Notes: generated by a model from the letters alone, not told the origin. A stretch of 57,916 nucleotides of DNA from Clostridia bacterium (GCA_017466375.1 JAFTUH010000025.1:1-57916), one strand, 5' to 3'. Shown: positions 29,966 to 39,373, counted from the first letter of the stretch. Numbers and translations: made by a program.

Positions 29966-31129
29966 ATGAAAAAGCATATGCCGGTCCTTGCGCTCCTTGT
30001 CGCTTTGAGCATCGTCGCGGGCGTCCTTTTCTCCTCCCGTGCGGAGGCGGCAAATACGCCGGGCATCTTCCATAACGATGAACGGTGGTACAAGGATTCC
30101 GCGGCATCGCTTGAGATGATCGACGGGATTCCGTACGTGCCGATCGACGTGTTCGGTATGTTTGACGATATCGAGCTCAGTGTTGACGCCAGACGGGGAG
30201 AATTCATGCTCTATAACCGCGTGAGCGGGGAGTTTATTTCCATTCTTTACAGCGAGAAGATGGCTACCGTCAACGGCGCGGAGGAGGTATATCTGAATCT
30301 CTATAAGCTCCACGGCGGATACTATTACGTGCCGGCGGAGTATTTCTGCTCCATTCTCAGCCTGCAGTATGAGATCGTTGCCTCCGGTGCCTCTGTGTAC
30401 GGGAAAACGGTGCGTCTGAGTGACGGCGGACAGACGAAAACGATCGCAGAGCTGCTCGCGATCTATGAGCCGGGCGGGGATGTTTCCACGGATACGCCGC
30501 CTGTCACCGACCGCCCGCCCGTTTCTTCGGGAACGGATACCACGGAGCGTACGGTCTATCTGACGTTCAATACGGTGCGCGAGGAGAATGTGTATACGAT
30601 TCTGAAAGCCCTCAATACAACGGGTGCGCAGGCGACGTTCTTCTTTACGCCGGAGGAGATTATACGCTATCCGGCGCTTGTGTGCGCTGTAGTCGCGGAT
30701 GGGCATACGGTAGCACTGACGTGTACGGAAAGCTATGGCGCTGAAGAATTTCTTGCAGCCATGCGCGCCGCCAACGAGCGTTTGTACGCTGTCGCCAAGA
30801 TTACCACGCGTATCGCGCAGCTGCCGAAGGGAACGGAGAAATCCGGCTTCACGGAGGCGGATGTTGAAGCCATCCTCGCCGCCGGATACGTGCTGTGGGA
30901 TTATACCTACGACGTTCCCGACAGCATGGGATACGGTGCGGCGAACGTAAAGTCGAGGACGCTTGAGGCGATCCGCGAGAGGGAAGTGAACGTACTTCGC
31001 ATGAGTACGAACGGAACTGTCGTCAGGATCCTGCCCGAGCTTCTGATCGAATTTGCCGTAAGTGAGAATTACCGTGTCTGCCCGATTACCGCTGCACTTT
31101 CAGAGGTGCGCGGCAGTACCGAATCATAA
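29966..31129 (+). CDS. Exported protein with degenerate NodB-type deacetylase domain
   Basis: 387 residues. A signal peptide (residues 1-29, ending SRAEA) is followed by two copper-amine-oxidase-N-like stalk repeats (GIPYVPIDVF near 45, GGYYYVPAEYF near 110) and a Pro/Thr linker (about 175-190). The NodB-like domain reads YLTFNTVREENVYTILKALN and QATFFFTPEEI. The family's catalytic DD is replaced by NT, and the second His of the H-x3-H motif is missing in GHTVALTCTE. It is therefore probably not a deacetylase but a carbohydrate-binding or structural protein. The second ATG (29966) has better spacing from AAAGGGGG. Confidence 0.82.
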   Translation: MKKHMPVLALLVALSIVAGVLFSSRAEAANTPGIFHNDERWYKDSAASLEMIDGIPYVPIDVFGMFDDIELSVDARRGEFMLYNRVSGEFISILYSEKMATVNGAEEVYLNLYKLHGGYYYVPAEYFCSILSLQYEIVASGASVYGKTVRLSDGGQTKTIAELLAIYEPGGDVSTDTPPVTDRPPVSSGTDTTERTVYLTFNTVREENVYTILKALNTTGAQATFFFTPEEIIRYPALVCAVVADGHTVALTCTESYGAEEFLAAMRAANERLYAVAKITTRIAQLPKGTEKSGFTEADVEAILAAGYVLWDYTYDVPDSMGYGAANVKSRTLEAIREREVNVLRMSTNGTVVRILPELLIEFAVSENYRVCPITAALSEVRGSTES

Positions 31130-31143
31130 AACAGGAGTACAGT

Positions 31144-31863
31144 ATGGAGACTACCGAAACCAAAAAGAAGATCCTCGTAGTGGAGGATGAACGGAATATC
31201 GCCGAGGTGCTGAAGTACAATCTCGTCAAAGCGGGATACGAGGCGGAAATCGCCTCCGACGGCGGACGGGGACTGGAGCGTGCCGTGTCGGGCGAGTTTG
31301 ACCTGATCCTGCTCGATATCATGCTGCCCGTCATGAACGGATTCGACGTGTGTGCCCACGTGCGCCGCGTCAGTCAGGTGCCGATCATTTTCGTCACCGC
31401 CCGTGAGGAGGAGAAGGACAAAATCTTCGGTCTCGACACAGGCGCGGACGATTATGTGACGAAGCCGTTCTCGTTCAAGGAGCTGCTGGCGCGTATCCGC
31501 GTGAATATCCGCCGCTCGGCAAGCGAGGTCGTGACGGAGAAAAAAGCGGAATCGGGCGAGCCTGTCACGATCGGTGAGCTTACGATTGACAGTGAACGGT
31601 ATCTCGTCACGAAAAACGGCGAGCCGCTTGAGCTGTCCAAAAAGGATTACGATTTCCTCGCGTTTCTTGCTGCCAATCTCGGCGTTGCGTTCTCCCGCGA
31701 GCAGCTGCTTGAGGAAGTTTGGGGATACGAGGGCTACTACGGCGATATCCGCAACGTGGATGTCACCGTGTGCCGTCTGCGCAACAAGATCGAGGCGGAT
31801 CCGTCCAAGCCGGAATACCTGATGACCAAGCGCGGCATTGGATACTACCTCAGAAAACCGTAA
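31144..31863 (+). CDS. walR: WalR-type response regulator
   Basis: 239 residues. The receiver domain has ILVVEDERNI, phospho-acceptor Asp58 in LILLDIMLPVMNGFDV and Lys107 in VTKPFS. The OmpR/PhoB winged helix has LSKKDYDFLAFLAANLGVAF, the VWGYEGYYGDIRNVDVTVCR helix and GIGYYLRKP. It is followed by a HAMP-PAS kinase and by YycH- and YycI-like genes, the gene order of the essential cell-wall WalRK system, which supports WalR rather than PhoB. ATG follows AGGAGTACAGT. Confidence 0.92.
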   Translation: METTETKKKILVVEDERNIAEVLKYNLVKAGYEAEIASDGGRGLERAVSGEFDLILLDIMLPVMNGFDVCAHVRRVSQVPIIFVTAREEEKDKIFGLDTGADDYVTKPFSFKELLARIRVNIRRSASEVVTEKKAESGEPVTIGELTIDSERYLVTKNGEPLELSKKDYDFLAFLAANLGVAFSREQLLEEVWGYEGYYGDIRNVDVTVCRLRNKIEADPSKPEYLMTKRGIGYYLRKP

Positions 31864-31875
31864 CGGGGACTTCCT

Positions 31876-33687
31876 ATGTTCAAAAGTCTGTATTTCAAGA
31901 TCGTTCTGATCCTGCTTGTGTTTATCCTCGCGATTATGTGCGTGGTCAGTACCGTCCTTCTGAACGGCGTGTCCACGTATTATACGAACGCGTTCATGCA
32001 GCAGATGGACGAGCAGTTCTCCCCGGCGTCCTCTTTGTACGGGGAGCTTGTCGGCGCACTGACTGCCGAGAATTTTGCTGCCGAACAGAAAACGATCCTC
32101 GGCGCGTACGCGAGTGTGCTCGGTATCGATCAGTACCGCAACTATTACGTGCTTGATATGGACGGCACGATGCTGTCCGGTTCGGATGCAGAGCTTGGTG
32201 CGTCGCTCATGCTGACGGGCAATATGCTCTCTGCCATGAACCGCGAGACGGAAAACCGCCGCCTTGGCGGATCGCAGTACGCGGATTATGCCGTGTATAT
32301 GAAAAACGGCGGCACGGAATGTATCGTCTACGTCAAGGATTCCTTGGGCGAGATGAATGAGCTGAACTGGATGCTGTTCTCCATCATCCTGCAGACCTTG
32401 TTCGTCGGCATCCTCATCGCAATTCTCCTGTCCTTCTTTCTTGCCAAGGCGATCACCTCGCCTCTGCAGAGTCTTACGAGAAGCGCACAGCTGATCGCCG
32501 CGGGAGAATTTTCGCACGAGATCGACGTCCATTCGTCGGACGAAATCGGCATTCTGACCGATACGTTCAACAACATGAAAAACGTCCTGCAGAATACACT
32601 GCTTGAGATCGACGGCGAGAAAACGAAGCTCGAGACGGTGCTCTCCTGCATTTCCGACGGGATTATCGCCTTTACGGACAGCGGTGCCGTGCTCCACTCC
32701 AACGAGAGCGCGACGGAGCTGTTTGCCGCCGAGATGCGCCGCAAATTCTCTATGGAGCGCTTCTTCGAACTGATGGATATTCCGCTGGAACGGCAGCAGC
32801 GCGGCATCGTTCTGAATGCCGATGTATCTGCTGTCGAAAAAACGGATGACGGTACGCTCATCTTCCGCGACAAGGTCTACAGCGGACGGGTGTTCGACGT
32901 CAGTTTCGGACGGATCCATTATCTGTCCGAAAACGTAAAGCACATCGGTCTGATCGCCGTTATTCACGATATCACCAGCCGCTTTGAACTGGATAAATCC
33001 CGCCGCGAGTTCGTGGCAAACGTGTCGCATGAGCTGCGTACGCCGCTTACGTCCATCAAGGGCGCGTGTGAGACGGTTATGGAGGATCCCGATATGCCGG
33101 CGGAGACGCGCCAGTATTTCCTCGATATGGCACTCACCGAGAGCGACCGTATGACGCGTATCGTATCCGATCTGCTCGTGCTGTCCAGGCTGGATAACAA
33201 CCGCACGCAGTGGAAAATCGAGACATTCGACGCGGCGAAGTCCGTCCAGCGTCTCATCGAGGTCATGCGTGTCGATATCGAAGCGCGCCGTCATACTGTG
33301 ACGTTCACGGCAGAGGAGAATCTGCCCACGCTTACGGCGGATAAGGAAAGAGTGGAGCAGGTCGTGATCAACATTCTCTCCAACTCCGTCAAATACACAC
33401 CCGAGGGCGGTAAGATCGATGTTTCCGTCACCGCGGCGGATGAAAAGATTACCATTCGTGTCGCGGACAACGGCATCGGCGTGCCCGAGGAAGATCTGGC
33501 ACATATTTTCGAACGATTCTACCGCGTGGAGAAATCCCGTACGTCCGAAACGGGCGGCACCGGTCTCGGCCTTGCGATTGCCAAGGAGTTGATCGAGGCA
33601 CACGGCGGCACGATCGCCATGGAAAGCACCTACGGCGAGGGAAGCGCGGTCACGATCGTTCTGCCGACCGTATCGGCGCTGTCGTAA
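31876..33687 (+). CDS. walK: WalK-type sensor histidine kinase
   Basis: 603 residues. A membrane helix (8-30), an extracellular sensor region (31-165), a second helix (167-190), HAMP (about 191-243), PAS (about 248-365), HisKA with ANVSHELRTPLTSIKG (His385), then HATPase_c with NILSNSVKYTPEGGKI, VADNGIGVPEEDL and GGTGLGLAIAKELIEAHGG. This is the full WalK/VicK architecture. It responds to cell-wall status and phosphorylates WalR. It lies 12 bp after walR and is followed by yycH. Confidence 0.93.
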   Translation: MFKSLYFKIVLILLVFILAIMCVVSTVLLNGVSTYYTNAFMQQMDEQFSPASSLYGELVGALTAENFAAEQKTILGAYASVLGIDQYRNYYVLDMDGTMLSGSDAELGASLMLTGNMLSAMNRETENRRLGGSQYADYAVYMKNGGTECIVYVKDSLGEMNELNWMLFSIILQTLFVGILIAILLSFFLAKAITSPLQSLTRSAQLIAAGEFSHEIDVHSSDEIGILTDTFNNMKNVLQNTLLEIDGEKTKLETVLSCISDGIIAFTDSGAVLHSNESATELFAAEMRRKFSMERFFELMDIPLERQQRGIVLNADVSAVEKTDDGTLIFRDKVYSGRVFDVSFGRIHYLSENVKHIGLIAVIHDITSRFELDKSRREFVANVSHELRTPLTSIKGACETVMEDPDMPAETRQYFLDMALTESDRMTRIVSDLLVLSRLDNNRTQWKIETFDAAKSVQRLIEVMRVDIEARRHTVTFTAEENLPTLTADKERVEQVVINILSNSVKYTPEGGKIDVSVTAADEKITIRVADNGIGVPEEDLAHIFERFYRVEKSRTSETGGTGLGLAIAKELIEAHGGTIAMESTYGEGSAVTIVLPTVSALS

Positions 33688-33714
33688 TCTACAACGAAAG
33701 AAAGGAGATCCCCG

Positions 33715-35076
33715 ATGAAGGACGTTGTGTCTGCTTTGAAAAAGGCGTGGAGTTTTGTCCGGGAAAACGAGCGTTTTCAGTCCGTTTTTCTGAACTCGGT
33801 GATCTCCGTGCTTTTGTTTCTCGTGTTTCTGCAGTGCGGTATCTATCTGAACGGCAGTATCAAAACGGATACCGAGGAGGCAATCCCATTTGATATGCGG
33901 GTACTCTCCGCGTCTGCGCAGGATGCCGTGTATTCTCTTGATCCGACACTGCTTTATCCGGCGGAGATCGCGATCGCCTCTCCCAACGGAGCATACGCGG
34001 CTGTCAATTCCGCGGCGGTTATCGGCGATCTCTACGTGGAGATTGCGCCCGTTTTGGCGGCGGCAATGCTGAACGAACCGACGGAGGGAACGGACGCGCT
34101 CTGGTCGCAGACTGTCTCCGCTGCCGACGTGATCCGCATCCGCTACCGTGCGGCGCTGCCGTATCAGATCATTCATGCCTTTGCGGCCGCGGAAGTCGGA
34201 GAGGATGCCCGTGTTCGCCGCTCGGAGAAGCTTTCCGTGCGGGAACTCTGCCTGACCGTTTCGGAAGGGACGGCGTGTGTTACCGTGCGCGGGGAATCCG
34301 GCGTGTATACGTTTTTTGCCGATACTGAGCTGGAAATGAGTGAATTTCAACTGTACGCGTCCATGTATCCGGACGTGTTTTATCCGTGCGTTCTTTCCGA
34401 AACCTGCGTGATTACGGAGAAGGTCTCCTCCCGCGATATTGCCGTGCAGGGAGGAATCTGCGCCGAAATTATGGGGAACGAGACGCATTTTGATCAATGG
34501 ATACGGAGATTCCGCTTCAATCCGGACAAGCTGAATTATCACGTCGAGGCGGACGGTACTGCCGTGTACGTTGAATCACACGGCGTTCTGACCTGTACGC
34601 CCGATCAGATTACCTATACGGCGGCGGAGGACGGCGGTGTCCGTGTCAGCGAATTCTGCTCCGTCAGCGGAGAGGTGGACGTGTATACGTATCTGCGTGC
34701 CGCCTCCGGCTGGATCTCCGAGATTGCCGCAATGGATCGCCGCTATACGGGCGGAGACGCTTCGCTGTGCCTTGTTTCCGTCGTTTCGGACGGCGCATCT
34801 CTTACCCTGCATTTTTCACTCTGTGCGGAGAATCTGCCCATCTACGTGAATGGAAATGATACGGCGTTTTCCGTGACCTTTACCGGGGAGAATCTTACCG
34901 GAATGGTGTATCGCCCCGTCGCTGTCCGCCGTCAGCTTACGCGCAGTGCAGCCTTCCTCGAATCGTGGAGCATGCGCCTGTTCGGTACGGAGCACGTTGA
35001 GCTTGTTTTTCTTGCCGATACGAACGAACCGCTTTCCTTTGCACAGTGGATTGCATACGGGGAGGTGGCACAATGA
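33715..35076 (+). CDS. yycH: YycH-like regulator of WalRK
   Basis: 453 residues: a short cytoplasmic N-terminus, one membrane helix (residues 24-44, SVFLNSVISVLLFLVFLQCG), then a large extracytoplasmic domain. The topology, length and position (third gene of the walRK operon, before a YycI-like gene) match YycH; sequence identity by eye is low. YycH and YycI modulate WalK through their membrane helices. It is preceded by GAAAGGAGATCCCCG and overlaps the next gene by 4 bp (ATGA). Confidence 0.82.
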   Translation: MKDVVSALKKAWSFVRENERFQSVFLNSVISVLLFLVFLQCGIYLNGSIKTDTEEAIPFDMRVLSASAQDAVYSLDPTLLYPAEIAIASPNGAYAAVNSAAVIGDLYVEIAPVLAAAMLNEPTEGTDALWSQTVSAADVIRIRYRAALPYQIIHAFAAAEVGEDARVRRSEKLSVRELCLTVSEGTACVTVRGESGVYTFFADTELEMSEFQLYASMYPDVFYPCVLSETCVITEKVSSRDIAVQGGICAEIMGNETHFDQWIRRFRFNPDKLNYHVEADGTAVYVESHGVLTCTPDQITYTAAEDGGVRVSEFCSVSGEVDVYTYLRAASGWISEIAAMDRRYTGGDASLCLVSVVSDGASLTLHFSLCAENLPIYVNGNDTAFSVTFTGENLTGMVYRPVAVRRQLTRSAAFLESWSMRLFGTEHVELVFLADTNEPLSFAQWIAYGEVAQ

Positions 35077-36029
35077 GCAAGGGCTGGAATCGTGTGAAAA
35101 TCTTTATGATTGCCGTTTTGTGCGCGTTGAACCTGTTCCTTTTGTACATGATCCGCGAGCAGGCGCGTGAGTCGGAATACCTTCCCGAGGTCTCCGTTCA
35201 GCAGATCGTCAAGCTGCTCGAAAAGGATGGGATTACCATCAAGGACGGTGCGCTCAGCCGTAAAAAGGCGACGTCCTCTCTGTACGGCGGTACAATGGGC
35301 GCGTCGTACTACACGGATACTGCTTCTGCTGTGAGCGGAAGTGCTGTCAGCTTGTCCTTCCCGTCGCCGAGCGGCGTTGTCCTTTCCATGGAGAATGGGG
35401 ACCGCTGTGCGTTTGACGGCGGATTTCAAATTCGCTACGAGGCCGCGGGCTTCTCTGCGCTGTTGGAGGAAAAGGGATTTTTTGAAACGGATTATACCGC
35501 CGCGGGGATCAATACCATGCTTTCTCAGCTTACGGCAAGAGAGGAGCGTGCGCTTACCGCTGCGGTGGAGTCCTTCCTTTTGCGCGCAAACGGTATGACG
35601 GATCGCAGTGCACCGTATCCTGTCGGGTATGAGCTGCTCTGCCTCGGTAAGGATGATGTGAGCGGTCTGCAGGTCTTCATCTGCGTGCAGACGGTGCGCG
35701 GAATGCGTGTGGCAAATCTGTGTTCGGCAATTGCCGTTCTTGACGGAGAAGTGATCGGTATGAGCGGAGAATGGTGCTTTGCCGAGATCAAAACGACATA
35801 TTCTGCACCATTGTACGATCAGATCCATATACTGTACAGTGTGAAGGAGCGCATTCTGTCGGAAGGCGATGCTGCGCCCAAGATGATTACGTCGATGTCT
35901 CTTGGATATGCGGTCTATTATCATGCGGATACAGAGGCGTTTTATATGATTCCTGTCTGGAATATTACTACGGATGTCGGTAAGACATACCTGTACAATA
36001 GCCTGAATGGTGCATTGTATACAGATTGA
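35073..36029 (+). CDS. yycI: YycI-like regulator of WalRK
   Basis: 318 residues: an N-terminal helix (VKIFMIAVLCALNLFLLYMI) and an extracellular domain rich in beta structure (KTTYSAPLYDQIHILYSVKE, VYYHADTEAFYMIPVWNIT), typical of the YycI superfamily fold. ATG overlaps the yycH stop and follows GGAGGTGGCACA. There is no yycJ or htrA directly after it, though an HtrA-like gene lies at 52469. Confidence 0.84.
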   Translation: MSKGWNRVKIFMIAVLCALNLFLLYMIREQARESEYLPEVSVQQIVKLLEKDGITIKDGALSRKKATSSLYGGTMGASYYTDTASAVSGSAVSLSFPSPSGVVLSMENGDRCAFDGGFQIRYEAAGFSALLEEKGFFETDYTAAGINTMLSQLTAREERALTAAVESFLLRANGMTDRSAPYPVGYELLCLGKDDVSGLQVFICVQTVRGMRVANLCSAIAVLDGEVIGMSGEWCFAEIKTTYSAPLYDQIHILYSVKERILSEGDAAPKMITSMSLGYAVYYHADTEAFYMIPVWNITTDVGKTYLYNSLNGALYTD

Positions 36030-36126
36030 TGCGTGGCACGTATATAAGTTGTTGTGCTTCTTGACTAAAACTGTGAAAAATATGAAAAAATGAAAAATAG
36101 CTCTTCCCATTTACTGAAAAACTTGC

Positions 36127-36271
36127 TATAATATATACAGTACTATGGAGTCGCATGGATATGTAATTTTCGGCAATTTCCAAAAAACAGACAGGACGGG
36201 AAAATCTGCCTACATAATCGAATATATGAATCGAAAGGGAGTCCGCCTTCTCAGACGGACATGGCTATAAA
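36127..36271 (+). promoter_or_regulatory. murA promoter and leader
   Basis: A TATAAT at 36127-36132 has only a weak -35 (TTCCCA, 36104-36109). The leader ends in a hairpin GTCCG...CGGAC (about 36241-36261). The AAAGGGAG purine stretch lies on its 5' side, far from the ATG, so folding could bring it closer or mask it. Confidence 0.45.
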
Positions 36272-37564
36272 ATGGAGAAGATCGTTGTTCGCGGCGGTAA
36301 GCCGCTATTCGGCAACGTAGAAATCAGCGGTATGAAAAATGCCGCTCTGCCCATTATTTATGCTTGTGTTCTGATAAAGAGCAAGTGTGTTATCGAGAAT
36401 GTCCCCGCTGTACGGGACGTCGCACTTTCGCTTTCCATCCTCAGAGAGATGGGCGCGTCTGTGCGTATGATTACGAAGAACACGTATGAAATTGACTGTA
36501 CCAATATTGATATAAATGCCGTTCCGTATGAGTTGTTCCGTCAGATGCGGGCATCCTATTACTTGCTCGGTGCCGAGCTTGGGCGATTCGGTCGTGCTTC
36601 TGTCGGCTTCCCCGGCGGATGCGATTTCGGCGAGAGACCGATTGACCAGCACATCAAGGGCTTTGAGGCACTCGGCGGTAAGGTCAATATCGAAAACGGC
36701 AATATTTCGATCGAGTCCGAGGACGGACAGCTGAAGGGAACGAACATCTTCTTTGACCTCGTTTCCGTCGGCGCGACGATCAACATCATGCTTGCCGCTG
36801 TTACGGCGGAGGGCACTACGATCATTGACAACGCGGCGCGTGAACCGCATATCGTTGACCTTGCCAACTTCCTCAATACCTGCGGCGCCAATATCCGCGG
36901 TGCAGGTACGGATATGATCAAGATCAAGGGCGTAAAACAGCTGTACGGCTGCAATTACGCCATCATTCCCGATATGATCGAGGCGGGTACGTTCATGATT
37001 GCGGCGGCGGCAACGAAGGGCTGCGTGCGAATCAATAACGTCATTCCGAAGCATCTGGAGTCGGTAGCGGCAAAGCTTGAGGAGATGGGCGTCTCCGTTG
37101 AGGAGCTTGACGATGCGGTCGTTGTCAAGGGCACGGATACCATGACGCGCACGAGTGTCAAAACGCATCCGTATCCCGGTTACCCGACGGATATGCATCC
37201 GCAGATGACTGTTCTGCTCACCCAGGTGCCGGGCGTCAGCTATATGACGGAGGGCGTGTACGAAAACCGTTTCCGCTACGTTGACGAGCTCAGACGCATG
37301 GGCGCGCAGATCAAGGTGGACGGAAGAACGGCGATCATCGAGGGCGGCACACCGCTGTCCGCTGCACCGCTGAAGGCAGTCGACCTCCGTGCGGGCGTTG
37401 CGATGATTATCGCGGGACTGATCGCGGAGGGCGAGTCGGAAATTACCGATATTCACTTGATCGAGCGCGGATATGACGATATCGTCGGCAAGCTGCGCGC
37501 ACTCGGCGCGGATATTCGCCGTACGGTCGTACCGAATGACGATGCGGTCAAAAAAGCAAACTAA
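36272..37564 (+). CDS. murA: UDP-N-acetylglucosamine 1-carboxyvinyltransferase
   Basis: 430 residues. It has the substrate Lys22-Asn23 in SGMKNAALPI, the catalytic loop FPGGCDFGERPID with Cys117 (the fosfomycin target), MIEAGTFMIAAA, YPGYPTDMHPQMTVLL, YENRFRYVDELRRMGA and DLRAGVAMIIAGLIAEGES. It catalyses the first committed step of peptidoglycan synthesis, transferring enolpyruvate from PEP. Initiation lacks a normally spaced RBS. It is placed after the walRK operon, whose regulon concerns the wall. Confidence 0.97.
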   Translation: MEKIVVRGGKPLFGNVEISGMKNAALPIIYACVLIKSKCVIENVPAVRDVALSLSILREMGASVRMITKNTYEIDCTNIDINAVPYELFRQMRASYYLLGAELGRFGRASVGFPGGCDFGERPIDQHIKGFEALGGKVNIENGNISIESEDGQLKGTNIFFDLVSVGATINIMLAAVTAEGTTIIDNAAREPHIVDLANFLNTCGANIRGAGTDMIKIKGVKQLYGCNYAIIPDMIEAGTFMIAAAATKGCVRINNVIPKHLESVAAKLEEMGVSVEELDDAVVVKGTDTMTRTSVKTHPYPGYPTDMHPQMTVLLTQVPGVSYMTEGVYENRFRYVDELRRMGAQIKVDGRTAIIEGGTPLSAAPLKAVDLRAGVAMIIAGLIAEGESEITDIHLIERGYDDIVGKLRALGADIRRTVVPNDDAVKKAN

Positions 37565-37593
37565 GCCAATATTTCAAAAAGAGGTATAAAACC

Positions 37594-37797
37594 ATGGTAG
37601 TAACAAAGAAGAGCATTATCGGTGAAGTTCTGGATGCGGATATGGAAACTGCGCAGTACTTCCTTGCAATCGGCATGCACTGCCTCGGATGCCCTGCATC
37701 CCGCGGCGAGAGCATTGAGGATGCCTGCGCTGTTCACGGCACGGATCCCGACGAGCTTGTGGAGAAGCTGAACGCGCACTTCGCAAAGAAAAACTGA
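37594..37797 (+). CDS. DUF1858 redox-disulfide protein
   Basis: 67 residues with the DUF1858 / hybrid-cluster-associated disulfide signature: TGEVLD-like N-terminus, then ETAQYFLAIGMHCLGCPASRG with a CxxC motif and a helical end. Such proteins are thought to act as small thiol-redox partners; the exact role is unproved. It is 29 bp behind murA and probably read from the same transcript, followed by a terminator. Confidence 0.9.
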   Translation: MVVTKKSIIGEVLDADMETAQYFLAIGMHCLGCPASRGESIEDACAVHGTDPDELVEKLNAHFAKKN

Positions 37798-37807
37798 GAA
37801 TGAAAGA

Positions 37808-37835
37808 AAGCGGCGGGAAATCTCCCGCCGTTTTA
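37808..37835 (+). terminator. Terminator of murA-DUF1858
   Basis: CGGCGGGA-AATC-TCCCGCCG then TTTTAC. Confidence 0.8.
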
Positions 37836-37843
37836 CTTACGGT

Positions 37844-38578
37844 ATGCATATGGATTTGAAAAATCTGCCCCTGCTGGATGCGCGGCTTGCGCTGGCGGCA
37901 TCGTTTGTGCGTGAGGGCGGCATTGTTGCCGATGTCGGTACGGATCATGCGTATCTGCCGATATGGCTGATTTTTTCGGGTGTTTGTCCGCGCGCGGTCG
38001 CGTCCGACATCAACGAGGGACCGCTGCAAAGTGCCCGGGATCACGCGGAGAAATACGGCGTTGCCGATCGCATGGATTTTGTGCTTGCCGACGGATTGGC
38101 GGCTATCGATCTGGATGCCATCGGCGTCACCGATATTGCCATCTGCGGCATGGGCGGCGAGATGATTGCGGGTATATTGGACGCCGCACCGTATACCAGA
38201 CGGGCAGGCGTGCGGTGTATTCTGCAGCCGATGTCCTCTGTGGAGGATCTGAGAACGTACCTTGCCCGCACGGGATACGTTATCGAAGATGAACGGCTTG
38301 CCGAGGCTGCGGGGCGGATCTACACCTGCCTTGCCGTTTCGTATGACGGACAGTCGCGGACGCTGACACCGGCACAGACGCTGCTCGGCGCGGCACATAT
38401 CGATCGCGGCGCGGCTGAGGCGCTGTTTGCCCCGTATCTTTTGCGCGAATACCGATCGGTGCAGAAAAAATACCGCGGACGGCTCGCAGGCGGACTGGAT
38501 ACATCGGCGGAAAAGGAACTGCTCACCGAGCTTCAGCAAATCGCGGCAGAAAACGGCATCTGTCTGCCGAAAGAATAA
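37844..38578 (+). CDS. trmK: tRNA (adenine-22-N1)-methyltransferase TrmK
   Basis: 244 residues. A Rossmann SAM-binding domain (GGIVADVGTDHAYLPIWLI, AVASDINEGPL) is followed by DIAICGMGGEMIAGIL, which carries the family-specific G-M-G-G motif, then RCILQPMS and a C-terminal helical coiled pair. It methylates A22 of tRNAs in Gram-positive bacteria. In most Firmicutes it neighbours a Nif3-like gene, as here. No strong RBS precedes the ATG (37844 or 37850). Confidence 0.92.
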   Translation: MHMDLKNLPLLDARLALAASFVREGGIVADVGTDHAYLPIWLIFSGVCPRAVASDINEGPLQSARDHAEKYGVADRMDFVLADGLAAIDLDAIGVTDIAICGMGGEMIAGILDAAPYTRRAGVRCILQPMSSVEDLRTYLARTGYVIEDERLAEAAGRIYTCLAVSYDGQSRTLTPAQTLLGAAHIDRGAAEALFAPYLLREYRSVQKKYRGRLAGGLDTSAEKELLTELQQIAAENGICLPKE

Positions 38579-38591
38579 CGGAGGAATTATG

Positions 38592-39356
38592 ATGGATATA
38601 TCGAATTTGTGGGCGGCACTTGAGATGCGTTATCCGCGCTCTCTTTCCTGCCCGTGGGATAATGACGGGCTGATGGTCTGCGCCGATCCGCACAGAGAGG
38701 TGAAGCGCGTTATGTTCGCCCTTGACGCAACGGAGGAAACGATCGCCGAGGCAATCGCGTGCGGTGCTGACGTGCTGATCACCCACCATCCGATGCTGTT
38801 TCGTCCGCTGAAGAATCTGCACCCGTTTTCCGTTTCGGGAAGCCGCACACTTTCCGCGGTCGGCGGCGGTCTTGCCGTGATGTCGTTTCATACCCGACTG
38901 GATGCGGCGGACGGCGGCGTGAACGATGCGCTTGCCGAGAAGATCGGTTTGACCGATATGGAGAAATTCGGTGATGAAGAATCACCCGAGCTCGGCAGAA
39001 TCGGTACGCTTCCCGAATCGATGACGGCGGAGGAGTTTGCGGCGATGGTCCGTGATACGCTTGGGACGCCGTCTGTGAAGCTGACAGGCACGCAGAGCGT
39101 TTCCCGTGTCGCAGTCGTTGGCGGCGCAGGTAAGGGATTTATCGGTGCGGCGATGGATGCCGGTGCGGATACGCTGCTTACGGGTGAGGTGGATTACAAC
39201 ACCGTGCTTGACGCAGCGTCGGAAAGATTCAACGTCGTTGAGGCGGGGCATTATTATACGGAAGCACCCGTGCTGCCCGTCCTTGCGGACGTTGTGCGGG
39301 AGCTTTGCGGGGCGGAGTGCTTTTTTGCAGACAGCAACCGTACGCGCCAGATTTAA
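38592..39356 (+). CDS. Nif3-like dinuclear metal centre protein
   Basis: 254 residues, the short form without the middle PII-like insertion. Motifs: SCPWDNDGLMV, ADVLITHHPMLFRPLKN with the metal-binding His pair, MSFHTRLDAADGGVNDALAE, GAGKGFIGAAMDAGADTLLT, and EAGHYYTE near the end with His and Glu ligands. Nif3 proteins form hexamers with a di-metal site; the function is unsettled. The start is the second of two adjacent ATGs behind GGAGGAATT. It follows trmK by 13 bp, the conserved pairing. Confidence 0.93.
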   Translation: MDISNLWAALEMRYPRSLSCPWDNDGLMVCADPHREVKRVMFALDATEETIAEAIACGADVLITHHPMLFRPLKNLHPFSVSGSRTLSAVGGGLAVMSFHTRLDAADGGVNDALAEKIGLTDMEKFGDEESPELGRIGTLPESMTAEEFAAMVRDTLGTPSVKLTGTQSVSRVAVVGGAGKGFIGAAMDAGADTLLTGEVDYNTVLDAASERFNVVEAGHYYTEAPVLPVLADVVRELCGAECFFADSNRTRQI

Positions 39357-39373
39357 CATATACGGAGGATTTT

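Noticed and set aside
30540..31100. Active polysaccharide deacetylase
   Set aside because: The catalytic Asp pair and one zinc His are missing, so I call it a degenerate NodB-like domain.
31069..34542. A 1157-codon open frame on the minus strand
   Set aside because: It is antisense to walR, walK and yycH, whose motifs are unmistakable. Long antisense frames are expected at this GC content.
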